In this document: in pieces, positions 19,562 through 27,576 of the stretch
Layout of the letters: each line of letters opens with the position of its first letter
Numbering within the stretch: position 1 is the stretch's first letter
NCBI GenBank assembly: GCA_900466605.1
Contig: UBMU01000003.1
Location: 186,001 to 250,000, forward strand
DNA from: Hyphomicrobiales bacterium
GTDB taxonomy: Bacteria; Pseudomonadota; Alphaproteobacteria; Rhizobiales; Rhizobiaceae
Direction: 5' to 3'
Length of the DNA: 64,000 bases
Position numbers and translations under genes: made by a program
The notes under the pieces: model-generated
Seen by the model: only the letters and a program-made list of their open reading frames with translations
What the model was told of the DNA's origin: nothing
The model's database searches: none

Positions 19562-22500
19562 CTACGTCTGTGCGTCCGGCACCGCCACCGCGCGGCGCTT
19601 CCGGTATTCCTCGAAGTGCTGCAGGATAACGTAGAAGGACGGCACCAGCAGGACCGCAAGGCACGTTGATGCGATCATGCCGCTGAAGACCGAGATACCT
19701 ATCGATCGACGCGCATTGGCGCCTGCGCCGGTCGCCAGCACCAGCGGCAGCACGCCGAGGATGAAGGCGAACGAGGTCATCAGGATCGGCCGGAAACGCA
19801 GTCGCGCCGCAAGCACGGCCGCAGCGGCGATTTCCATGCCCTGCATGCGTTTTTCTCGCGCATATTCAACGATCAGGATGGCGTTCTTCGAGGAAAGCGC
19901 GATCAGAAGAATGAGACCTATCTGTGTATAGAGATTGTTGGCAACGCCAAGTGCTGTAAGTGCGCCGACGGTCCCGAGCAGCGCAAGAGGAACCGCGAGA
20001 ATAACGGCGAACGGCAATATCCAGCTTTCGTACTGTCCGGCCAAGACAAAGTAGACAAGCAGAATGGCGAGGCCAAAGACGTAGTAGATCTGATTGCCGA
20101 CGGCCCTCTCCTGATAGGACAACGCCGTCCACTCGAAGCCGGCGCCCGGCGGCAGCGTCTGATCGGCTATCTGCTCCATGACATCGAGAGCCTGACCAGA
20201 ACTGAAGCCGCTGGCAGGACCACCGACGATCGTGGCTGTGGGATAGAGATTATAGAGGCTGATCAGTGACGGCCCCGGCGCGCTCTTGACGTCGATCACC
20301 GTGCCAAGCGGGACCATGGTGCCATCGCCAGCCTTGACCTTCAGATTGCGGATATCATCCGGCCGCACGCGGAAATCCGGAGCTGCCTGCACATAAACTT
20401 GGAAGGTGCGGCCAAACTTGTTGAATTGAGTAACATAGCTCGATCCAACGTAGCCCGAGAGGGCGGAAAACACCTGCCCGACCGTGACACCGAGCGTTTC
20501 CGCCTTGATGCGATCGACCGATACTTCAAGCTGGGGAGCATCCGCCCGGAACGAGGTCTGCAGCCGCTGTAGCGAGGATTGCGAATTTCCGTGTTCGACG
20601 ATCGTGTCGGCCAGCGTCTGCAGCAGCGGAAAATCGAAGCTGCCATCCTTGAGCAGCAACTGCATGGTAAAGCCGCTGGCATTGCCGATGCCCTGGATTG
20701 CCGGCGGAACCACAACCAGCGTCTTGGCTTGCATGACACTTTCCAGAGCACCATTCAGATGCTCGTATATCGACAGCAGGTCCTGGCCTTTTTCCTTTCC
20801 TCGAACGTCCCAGTCCTTGAGGATGACATAGGCGACACCGGCGTTCGGCAGGCTTGCACTGTTATCGAGAACCGAAATGCCGCTGATCGTCAGCACCTGA
20901 TCGACGCCCGGTGTCGACTCGGCGATCTCGCTGACCTGCTGCATCACGGCATCGGTGCGCTCCTTCGATGCGCCGTCCGGCAGCTGCGCGGAGATCAGCA
21001 CATAGCCTTGATCCTCGATTGGCAGGAACGCCGTCGGGAGCCGGGTCAGCCCCCAGAAGGCGACGCCGATCAGCGCCAGCCCCACGAGAACTGAAATCGC
21101 GCTATGACGTACGAGACCGCCAACCAGCCTGGAGTAACCGTTCTCCGCTGCATCATAAATTCGGTTGAAACCCCGATAGAAGAAGTTGCGCTTTTCCGGC
21201 GGCACAGGTGCCCGCAGCCAAAGGGCGCATTGCGTCGGCTTGAGGGTGATTGCATTGATTGCGCTGATCAGCGCGGTCGCAGCAATCACGAGCGCAAACT
21301 GTCGGTAAAGCTGTCCGGTCAGCCCCGGCAGGAAAGCGGCCGGAATGAAAACGGCCATCAGTACGAGCGTGATGCCGATTACAGGACCGAGAAGCTCGTC
21401 CATCGCCTTCTCAGCGGCCTGCTTGCCCGGCATCCCCTCCTCGACATGACGCGCCACCCCCTCGACGATGACGATCGCGTCATCGACGACGATGCCGATC
21501 GCCAGCACGATCGCAAACAGCGTCGACAGATTGACGGTGAAACCAAGGGCTGCCATCGCGGCAAACGCACCGATGATCGTCACCGGAACGGTTGTGGCCG
21601 GCACGAGCATAGCGCGCCAATTCTGCAAGAAGAGCAGGATTACGATGAGGACCAGCACACCCGCCTCGATCAGTGTCACATAGACTTCGCGGATCGACGC
21701 CTTCACGAATTTGGTCGTATCGAACGGCATGTTGTATTCGAGGCCGGGCGGAAAGCTCTTCGACAGCTGCGCCATCTTCACTCTGACGGATTCAGCAACC
21801 GCGATTGCATTCGCCTCTGGCAACTGGAAAATGCCGATACCTGTCGCCGGCCGCCGATTTTGCAGGAAGGATTGGCTATAGGTCTGCGCCCCGAGTTCAA
21901 CGCGGCCGATGTCGCGTACGCGAGTGATCCGGCCGCCGTCTCCGGAATCCACCTTCACGATGATGTCTTCGAAATCGGGAGCATCGTTCAACCGACCACT
22001 GACGTTCAGCGTGTACTGAAAATCCTGTCCGCTGGGTACCGGTGGCAGCCCCACCTGCCCTGCCGTGACTTCCTGGCTCTGCTGCTGCACCGTGTTGACG
22101 ATGTCCTGCGGCGTCAGCCCGCGGGCCTGCAGGAGATCCGGATCCATCCAGATCCGCATGGCATATTGGCCGGCGCCGAAGACGCTGACATTGCCGACGC
22201 CCGGAAGCCGAGCGAGCTCGTTCTGAAGGTTGATGACCGCGTAGTTCGACAGAAACAGACTGTCGTAACGACTGTCAGGCGAGGTCAGGCTGACGAAACC
22301 GAGGATCGATGTCGACTTCTTCTGCGTCGTCACACCCTGCACCTGCACGGCCTCAGGCAGCGACGGCATGGCGATTGCCACACGGTTCTGGACGAGAACC
22401 TGCGCCTGATCGGGATCAGTTCCGATGGCAAAGGTGATGGTCAACGAATAGGTGCCGTCGCTGGCACTGGTCGACTGCATGTAGAGCATGTTTTCGACGC

Positions 22501-22714
22501 CGTTGACTTGCAGTTCGATTGGCAGGGCAACGGTATCGACGAGGGTCTTGGCGCTCGCGCCCGGATAACGCGTCGTGACCTGTACGGTGGGCGGAACCAC
22601 GTTGGGATATTGAGCGACCGGTAGCTGGAACAGCGCCACCGCCCCGATCAGGACGATGACAAGCGCGAGAACATTCGAGAGTACCGGCCGCTCGATGAAG
22701 AAGCGCGAGATCAT
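19562..22714 (-). CDS. RND efflux pump inner-membrane subunit (HAE1 family)
   Basis: 1050-residue proton-driven multidrug exporter of the AcrB/MexB type. It begins MISRFFIERPVLSNVLALVI as the family does, has the two six-helix bundles each followed by a large periplasmic loop, the proton-relay aspartate pair in AIGIVVDDAIVIVE, and the late SSKNAILIVEYA segment with its lysine-containing helix. It would form the homotrimeric pump. The adaptor gene lies 34 bases upstream on the same strand; no outer-membrane TolC partner is in the window, so a channel encoded elsewhere must be shared. Confidence 0.95.
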   Translation of the reverse strand: MISRFFIERPVLSNVLALVIVLIGAVALFQLPVAQYPNVVPPTVQVTTRYPGASAKTLVDTVALPIELQVNGVENMLYMQSTSASDGTYSLTITFAIGTDPDQAQVLVQNRVAIAMPSLPEAVQVQGVTTQKKSTSILGFVSLTSPDSRYDSLFLSNYAVINLQNELARLPGVGNVSVFGAGQYAMRIWMDPDLLQARGLTPQDIVNTVQQQSQEVTAGQVGLPPVPSGQDFQYTLNVSGRLNDAPDFEDIIVKVDSGDGGRITRVRDIGRVELGAQTYSQSFLQNRRPATGIGIFQLPEANAIAVAESVRVKMAQLSKSFPPGLEYNMPFDTTKFVKASIREVYVTLIEAGVLVLIVILLFLQNWRAMLVPATTVPVTIIGAFAAMAALGFTVNLSTLFAIVLAIGIVVDDAIVIVEGVARHVEEGMPGKQAAEKAMDELLGPVIGITLVLMAVFIPAAFLPGLTGQLYRQFALVIAATALISAINAITLKPTQCALWLRAPVPPEKRNFFYRGFNRIYDAAENGYSRLVGGLVRHSAISVLVGLALIGVAFWGLTRLPTAFLPIEDQGYVLISAQLPDGASKERTDAVMQQVSEIAESTPGVDQVLTISGISVLDNSASLPNAGVAYVILKDWDVRGKEKGQDLLSIYEHLNGALESVMQAKTLVVVPPAIQGIGNASGFTMQLLLKDGSFDFPLLQTLADTIVEHGNSQSSLQRLQTSFRADAPQLEVSVDRIKAETLGVTVGQVFSALSGYVGSSYVTQFNKFGRTFQVYVQAAPDFRVRPDDIRNLKVKAGDGTMVPLGTVIDVKSAPGPSLISLYNLYPTATIVGGPASGFSSGQALDVMEQIADQTLPPGAGFEWTALSYQERAVGNQIYYVFGLAILLVYFVLAGQYESWILPFAVILAVPLALLGTVGALTALGVANNLYTQIGLILLIALSSKNAILIVEYAREKRMQGMEIAAAAVLAARLRFRPILMTSFAFILGVLPLVLATGAGANARRSIGISVFSGMIASTCLAVLLVPSFYVILQHFEEYRKRRAVAVPDAQT

Positions 22715-22748
22715 TTGCTTCGCCTCCTGGATCGGGCCGGGTCTCGCT

Positions 22749-23939
22749 TCATGGGACCTTCGATCCGCTCGGATCCCCTGTTGCAGCGGCTGCTTCTAAA
22801 GTGATTTTCTCAGGTGTGACCTTCATATCGGGCACCGCCCGTTGGATCCCCGTCATGACAACCCAGTCGCCGGGCTCGATCCCGGACTCGACAACCCGCA
22901 TGGACCCGTCACGCTGACCGATCTTCACTGGTCGCTGCTCAATGACATCGTCCTTGCCGAGCACCAGCACATAGGTCCCTTGCTGGTTGGTGCCGATTGC
23001 GTCGTCGCGAACGAGCAGCGCCTTGTCCTTATGTGCGACCGGAACACGGACGCGAACGAAGAGGCCCGGCAAAAGGGCGTGGTCCTTGTTGTCGATAATG
23101 CCTCGAACCGAGAGAGTGCCGGTCGAGGCATCGATCTGTGGCGCAACATAGTCGAGGTGGCCCTTGTGCGGATACCCCTCTTCGTCACCCAGCCCGATCT
23201 CAACCGGGATGGTGGGAAGATCGACCTGGGTCAGCTTACGCCCAGCTTTCGCCAAGCTCTGCTTAATCATCAGAACCTGCGCTTCGCTGACGTTGAAGTA
23301 GACATAGAGCGGATCGGTTTGGACGATCGTGGCAAGCTTGGTCGGCCCGGACACCCCGACCAGCGCGCCGACATCAACCAGATGGTCCGTGACTGTGCCG
23401 TCGAAGGGCGCCACCACTTCGGTATAGCCGAGGTTGATGTTTGCGAGATCGAGGCTCGCCTGCGCGTTGAGAATGGAGGCGTTCGCCTCATCAAGCGTGG
23501 CCTTGGCGCTGTCGACGGCTGTCTGCGTCGTCACTTCCTGCTTCATGAGGTTGACCTGCCGGTCGTATTCCTGCTTCGCACCGACTTGCGACGCCTGCTG
23601 CGAGGCCAGTTGCGCCTGGGCCTGATCGACCTGTGCCTTGTAGGTGTCCCGCTGGATACTGAAGAGCTTGTCGCCCTTCTTCACGGCGGTTCCATCCTTA
23701 TAATCTATCGTTTCGAGAAAGCCCTGCACACGCGCTTCGATATCCACCGCGTTGATCGCGTCTGTATTGCCGGTCAGCTCGAAATATTCAACCACTGGCT
23801 GCTGCAAAGGCTGTGCGACATTTACCTTTGGCGGCGGGGGCGGCACATAAACATTGCTTCCGCTGTCGCATGCCGATAGGCCCGCAACCACTGCCAAAAT
23901 TCCGATAAATTGCAACCTTAGATACGATCTACCACGCAT
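22749..23939 (-). CDS. RND efflux periplasmic adaptor lipoprotein
   Basis: 396-residue membrane-fusion protein of the AcrA/MexA type. The lipobox LSAC at 21-24 shows a lipid-anchored protein. Then come the biotinyl-lipoyl half-motifs (EARVQGFLETIDYKDGTAVKKGDKLF in parts: DYKDGTAVKKGD), a coiled-coil hairpin of about 80 residues (AQAQLASQQASQ, QVNLMKQEV, ANASILNAQASLDLANI), VAPFDGTV, and a C-terminal beta-barrel and membrane-proximal domain. It bridges the pump and an outer-membrane channel. First gene of the two-gene operon; a TetR-type regulator often found next to such pairs is absent here. Confidence 0.94.
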   Translation of the reverse strand: MRGRSYLRLQFIGILAVVAGLSACDSGSNVYVPPPPPKVNVAQPLQQPVVEYFELTGNTDAINAVDIEARVQGFLETIDYKDGTAVKKGDKLFSIQRDTYKAQVDQAQAQLASQQASQVGAKQEYDRQVNLMKQEVTTQTAVDSAKATLDEANASILNAQASLDLANINLGYTEVVAPFDGTVTDHLVDVGALVGVSGPTKLATIVQTDPLYVYFNVSEAQVLMIKQSLAKAGRKLTQVDLPTIPVEIGLGDEEGYPHKGHLDYVAPQIDASTGTLSVRGIIDNKDHALLPGLFVRVRVPVAHKDKALLVRDDAIGTNQQGTYVLVLGKDDVIEQRPVKIGQRDGSMRVVESGIEPGDWVVMTGIQRAVPDMKVTPEKITLEAAAATGDPSGSKVP

Positions 23940-24340
23940 TTCCTGCCTCGATGAATGCGCGAGCCTCAGATTTCATGCGTGCCCGCAGTGGATCCCAGCA
24001 CGCTAGGGGCCGAGGCGGAGTATAGTATGGGACAATATTTCCGCGAAAAGCAATAGCGGCGCACGCGATAAATAGTTGCCGAGACGGGCCTAGTTGTGCG
24101 ACAAAAGATGAACTTACAGTTACATTCGACAGCAAGAAAAAGAAACGCACAGTAGCCGAGCCTTTGCCCAGAATGGGGTCGAGGAGGCTGAGCCGATCGT
24201 TTTTCGTGCCTCAACAAGCACACCTCCAAAAGGAGTAGCTTGGCCTACGCCTTTTCGACGATGGCAATGCCGCCGGCAACCTCAAGGTACGCTGCATTCA
24301 GTCCGTACCCAATCTGTTGTTGTCAAAAAGAGGGCGTGAC
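23940..24340. other. divergent intergenic region, no gene seen
   Basis: About 400 bases separating the efflux operon (minus) from the DUF2092 gene (plus). Frames present here are rich in rare residues and have no RBS. It must hold promoters for both sides, but I see no clear palindrome. Confidence 0.5.
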
Positions 24341-25132
24341 ATGTCGAAATTCACACTGCCGGCGCCATTCAAGGCACTTCTTGCCATGTGCGCGATCACT
24401 GCTGGATTGAGTTCGCCGACCGGCGCATGGGCGGACGATTCGAAGGAGCTGCTGAAGGCAATGTCCGACTACATGGCCGCGCAGAAGACGTTCTCCTTCG
24501 ACTATGTCTCCTCCGTGGAAGCGGTGACGCCAGCTTTTGAAAAGCTTCAGTTCGTCAGCTCCGGCACTGCCACCGTCGGCCGACCTGACAGGATCCGAGT
24601 AACGCGCGTCGGCGGCTTCGCTGATCTGGATGTCGGCTTCGACGGAACCAAACTGACGGTCCACGGCAGGAACCTCGATGCGTACGCCCAGATTGAGGCA
24701 AAGGGCAGCCTCGACGAACTCTTCGACCGGCTCCAGAACGCCGGCGCAGAAATCCCCGGCTCCGATCTCCTGCTTTCAAACAGCTTCGATACGCTGATGG
24801 ACGGCGTCACAGAAGCCAAGCACATTTCGAGCGCAGTCGTCGACGGTGTCGAATGCGAATACCTGGCCTTCCGCAAGAACGACGTTGATTGGCAGATCTG
24901 GATCGAGACCGGATCGAAGCCAATTCCAAAGCGCTATGTCGTCACCAGCAAGCATGTCGTGCAGGCGCCACAATACATGCTTGAACTCCGCAACTTCCGG
25001 ACAGGCGAAGATGTCAAGCAGGCTAATTTCGCAATCGAAATTCCTGGAGACGCAAAGAAGGTCGACCTCAGTGAACTTGGCCAGATAGACGAACTGCCAG
25101 CACCCGCAGGCACGATGGGAGACGCACAATGA
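24341..25132 (+). CDS. exported DUF2092 protein
   Basis: 263-residue periplasmic protein with a Sec signal (LLAMCAITAGLSSPTGAWA, cleaved before DDSKE). The mature part fits DUF2092, a beta-rich fold related to lipoprotein carriers of the LolA/LppX kind: LKAMSDYMAAQKTFSFDY, then ATVGRPDRIRVTRVGG, DLDVGFDGTKLTVHGRN, and DVDWQIWIETGSKPIPKRYV. The role may be binding of lipid-like or other hydrophobic ligands, by analogy with the fold only. ATG at 24341. It overlaps the next gene by four bases (ATGA), so the two products are very likely made together. Confidence 0.82.
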   Translation: MSKFTLPAPFKALLAMCAITAGLSSPTGAWADDSKELLKAMSDYMAAQKTFSFDYVSSVEAVTPAFEKLQFVSSGTATVGRPDRIRVTRVGGFADLDVGFDGTKLTVHGRNLDAYAQIEAKGSLDELFDRLQNAGAEIPGSDLLLSNSFDTLMDGVTEAKHISSAVVDGVECEYLAFRKNDVDWQIWIETGSKPIPKRYVVTSKHVVQAPQYMLELRNFRTGEDVKQANFAIEIPGDAKKVDLSELGQIDELPAPAGTMGDAQ

Positions 25133-25458
25133 AAACCGTCATACGGATTTTTGCCTTTGCGCTCGCAGTCGCATTTTTTTCAGTTGACGTCAGTATGGAG
25201 GGCAACGACCTCACGACCTTGAAGTTCAGGGCGTCCACTCCGGCTGAGGCGGTCATCGGCCATCCGCTGACGCCCCTCTCCTACGCGGGCGTCGCGCGTC
25301 GGACCACCCGCCGTGTCGTGCGCAGGACAAACGTCTACATCAGCACCCTGCCGGCCGGCTGCGTCTATGGAGCGTACTACGGCGGATACTATTATCGCTG
25401 TGGCTCGCTTTATTACGCCAAGAGCGGCGCCACCTACGTTCAAGTGGTCATCGAATAG
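25129..25458 (+). CDS. small exported Tyr/Gly-rich protein
   Basis: 109-residue protein whose start codon overlaps the stop of the DUF2092 gene. It has a hydrophobic N-terminus (IRIFAFALAVAFFSVDVS) and an Arg-rich middle (RRTTRRVVRRT). A C-terminal part rich in Tyr and Gly follows, with two cysteines (LPAGCVYGAYYGGYYYRCG), which could form a disulfide after export. Proteins of this kind are seen next to DUF2092 genes, but I know no function. The ATGA overlap implies translational coupling and a shared task, perhaps in the cell envelope. Confidence 0.72.
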   Translation: MKTVIRIFAFALAVAFFSVDVSMEGNDLTTLKFRASTPAEAVIGHPLTPLSYAGVARRTTRRVVRRTNVYISTLPAGCVYGAYYGGYYYRCGSLYYAKSGATYVQVVIE

Positions 25459-25531
25459 GCGGGCTCGCCAAGCGTTCGTCGATGAAGCAGACAACTCCGA
25501 ATTCGGAACCTACCGACGGCAGCTGCGTTTC

Positions 25532-26629
25532 ATGCTCACTGTGGACCAGAGAGCGACCTATAAGCAGCAACCTGACGAGAAGCTGGCGGCTACGCTCAGC
25601 GAGACAGCGGCCGTGGGCGGCCTGGTTTTCATCGCGAACCTCGAAACCGGCATAACACGGCGGGCCGGCAAGAATGGTTTTCTCTATTACGACATCAAAG
25701 GCACTCGCATCAGCGAGCCGACCGAACTCGAACGAATCTCGGCTCTGGCCATTCCGCCCGCCTACACAGAGGTCCTGATCTCTGCTGACTCGAATTCGCA
25801 CCTTCAAGCGACGGGCCGCGACGCACGAGGCCGCAAGCAGTATCGCTACCATCCCGAATGGACCGCAGAGAGAGAAAGAAGCAAGTTTGAACGACTTGCC
25901 GATTTCGGCTCGGCGCTGCCGGCGATCCGCAAGAAGGTGGACTCAGACCTCAGGCGCCGGACGCCCAATATCGACAAGGCGCTCGCAACGATCGTATGGC
26001 TGCTGGATAACCTCCATATCCGTATCGGCAATGCGAGCTACGCCGCGGAGAACGCCTCCTACGGCCTGACCACACTGCGCAACAAGCATGTGAAAATATC
26101 TGGTTCGAGCATTCACTTCCGCTTCAAGGGCAAGTCAGGCAAGGAATGGCGGCTCAGTCATAGCGACCGGCGTATCACGCGCGCCGTGCGAATGCTCCAG
26201 GAACTGCCGGGGCAGCAACTTTTCCAGTACATCGATAGCGATGGGCTCTGCCACCCCATCCAGTCGCAAGACGTCAATGCATACATAAGACAAGCTGCTG
26301 GATCCGATTTCAGCTCGCGCCAGTTTCGCACCTGGGGTGCAACGCAAATGGCTGCGACAGCGCTTGCCGCTCAGGAAAGAGCGGAAAGCCAACGTGGACG
26401 CGCGCGGCAGGTGAATGAAGTTATAGACGTGGTTGCCGCCAAGCTGGTCAATACGCGCGCCGTATGCCGGGCGTCCTACATCCATCCAAAGGTGTTCGAA
26501 AGCTTTGAAAGCGGTGAGCTTGCCAAGCTTGGGGGCGCGCGACCCAGCCGAAGCATAAGATTGCTGCACTGGATGGACCAGGGTGAAATCGCCGTGCTGC
26601 GCTGGTTGAAGGGCATGAACGTCCGCTGA
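25532..26629 (+). CDS. DNA topoisomerase IB (poxvirus type)
   Basis: 365-residue enzyme that relaxes supercoils through a 3'-phosphotyrosyl link. Recognisable parts are an N-terminal beta domain (RRAGKNGFLYYDIKG, IPPAYTEVLIS), GRDARGRKQYRYHPEW with the first catalytic arginine and lysine region, LRNKHVKISGSSIHFRFKGKSGKEW, FRTWGATQMAA, and the catalytic tyrosine at about 316 in CRASYIHPKV. The residue nine before it is Asn, as in other bacterial members, where poxvirus enzymes have His. The ATG at 25532 gives the usual bacterial length. It lies next to the Ku/LigD genes on the plus strand and may act with them in DNA metabolism. Confidence 0.92.
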   Translation: MLTVDQRATYKQQPDEKLAATLSETAAVGGLVFIANLETGITRRAGKNGFLYYDIKGTRISEPTELERISALAIPPAYTEVLISADSNSHLQATGRDARGRKQYRYHPEWTAERERSKFERLADFGSALPAIRKKVDSDLRRRTPNIDKALATIVWLLDNLHIRIGNASYAAENASYGLTTLRNKHVKISGSSIHFRFKGKSGKEWRLSHSDRRITRAVRMLQELPGQQLFQYIDSDGLCHPIQSQDVNAYIRQAAGSDFSSRQFRTWGATQMAATALAAQERAESQRGRARQVNEVIDVVAAKLVNTRAVCRASYIHPKVFESFESGELAKLGGARPSRSIRLLHWMDQGEIAVLRWLKGMNVR

Positions 26630-26747
26630 GGCCGGCGTTCGCAATCGTGCTGATGACGACAATGGAACCAAACCGCACCTCACGCCGTTATTGGCCAATC
26701 GCCGCAAATGCGGCCACGGGAGATGGCGCCACGGCGCCAGGGCGCAA

Positions 26748-27557
26748 ATGGCACGTCAGACCTATTGGAAGGGCTATCTCAAACTGTCACTCGTCACCGC
26801 CGCGGTGTCGCTGACACCGGCGACAACGGACAGCAACCAACTTCGCTTTCACGTCTTGAACCGAAAGACAAAGAACCGGGTCGAAAGCCGCTACGTCGAT
26901 AGCGTCACTCACAAGCCGATTGCCGATAAGGATCAAGCCCGCGGCTATCCCCGCGGCGAAGACGACTATGTCGTTCTTGAAGATAAAGAACTTGATGAGG
27001 TCGGGTTGGAAAGCACGAAGACGATCGACATTGATACCTTCGTGCCGCGCGGCTCGATCGACTGGATCTGGTACGACAAGCCACATTTCCTCACGCCCGA
27101 GGACAAGGTCGGCACCGAAGCTTTCTGTGTGATCCGCGAATCGATGAGAGCAAACGATGTCGTCGGCATAGCGCGGCTTGTTCTCTACCGGCGAGAGCGT
27201 GCCGTCCTGCTGGAACCGCAGGGCAAAGGCATCATCCTCTGGACGCTGCATTTCGGCGACGAAGTTCGCCCACCGGCGGCCACGCTGGATAGCGACAGCA
27301 AGGTAGATGCCACGGTGCTGTCTTTGATGAAAAAACTGGTGAAGGATCGGACCGAGGATTGGCAACCTACCATGGTGCAGGATCCGATTCAGAAACGCCT
27401 GCGAGCAATGATCCGTGCAAAGCAGAAGAGCCTTGTCAAATCCACGCCACCATCCTCCAAGCGGCCGGCACCGAAGCCGACGGGCAATGTCGTCAACATC
27501 ATGGACGCCCTGAAGAAGAGCCTCGCCAAGGAAACGGGACGACCGAAATCTCACTGA
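26748..27557 (+). CDS. ku: Ku homodimer protein (non-homologous end joining)
   Basis: 269-residue bacterial Ku, which forms a ring round DNA ends and recruits LigD. It starts MARQTYWKGYLKLSLVTAAV, has the core beta-barrel features (RFHVLNRKTKNRVESRYVDS, VVLEDKELDEVGLEST, FVPRGSIDWIWYDKPHFLTP) and ends with a Lys-rich tail and the short NVVNIMDALKKSLA motif that is typical of the LigD-contacting C-terminus. The RBS is weak; the frame is open upstream to 26691. It converges on ligD, and a second ku gene is on the far side, so the two Ku proteins may form different complexes. Confidence 0.94.
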   Translation: MARQTYWKGYLKLSLVTAAVSLTPATTDSNQLRFHVLNRKTKNRVESRYVDSVTHKPIADKDQARGYPRGEDDYVVLEDKELDEVGLESTKTIDIDTFVPRGSIDWIWYDKPHFLTPEDKVGTEAFCVIRESMRANDVVGIARLVLYRRERAVLLEPQGKGIILWTLHFGDEVRPPAATLDSDSKVDATVLSLMKKLVKDRTEDWQPTMVQDPIQKRLRAMIRAKQKSLVKSTPPSSKRPAPKPTGNVVNIMDALKKSLAKETGRPKSH

Positions 27558-27576
27558 GAGGTCGCAGCTGCAGCAG

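Noticed and set aside
21104..22624. 506-codon open frame opposite the RND pump gene
   Set aside because: Shadow of the pump gene; rich in Arg/His and without a family.
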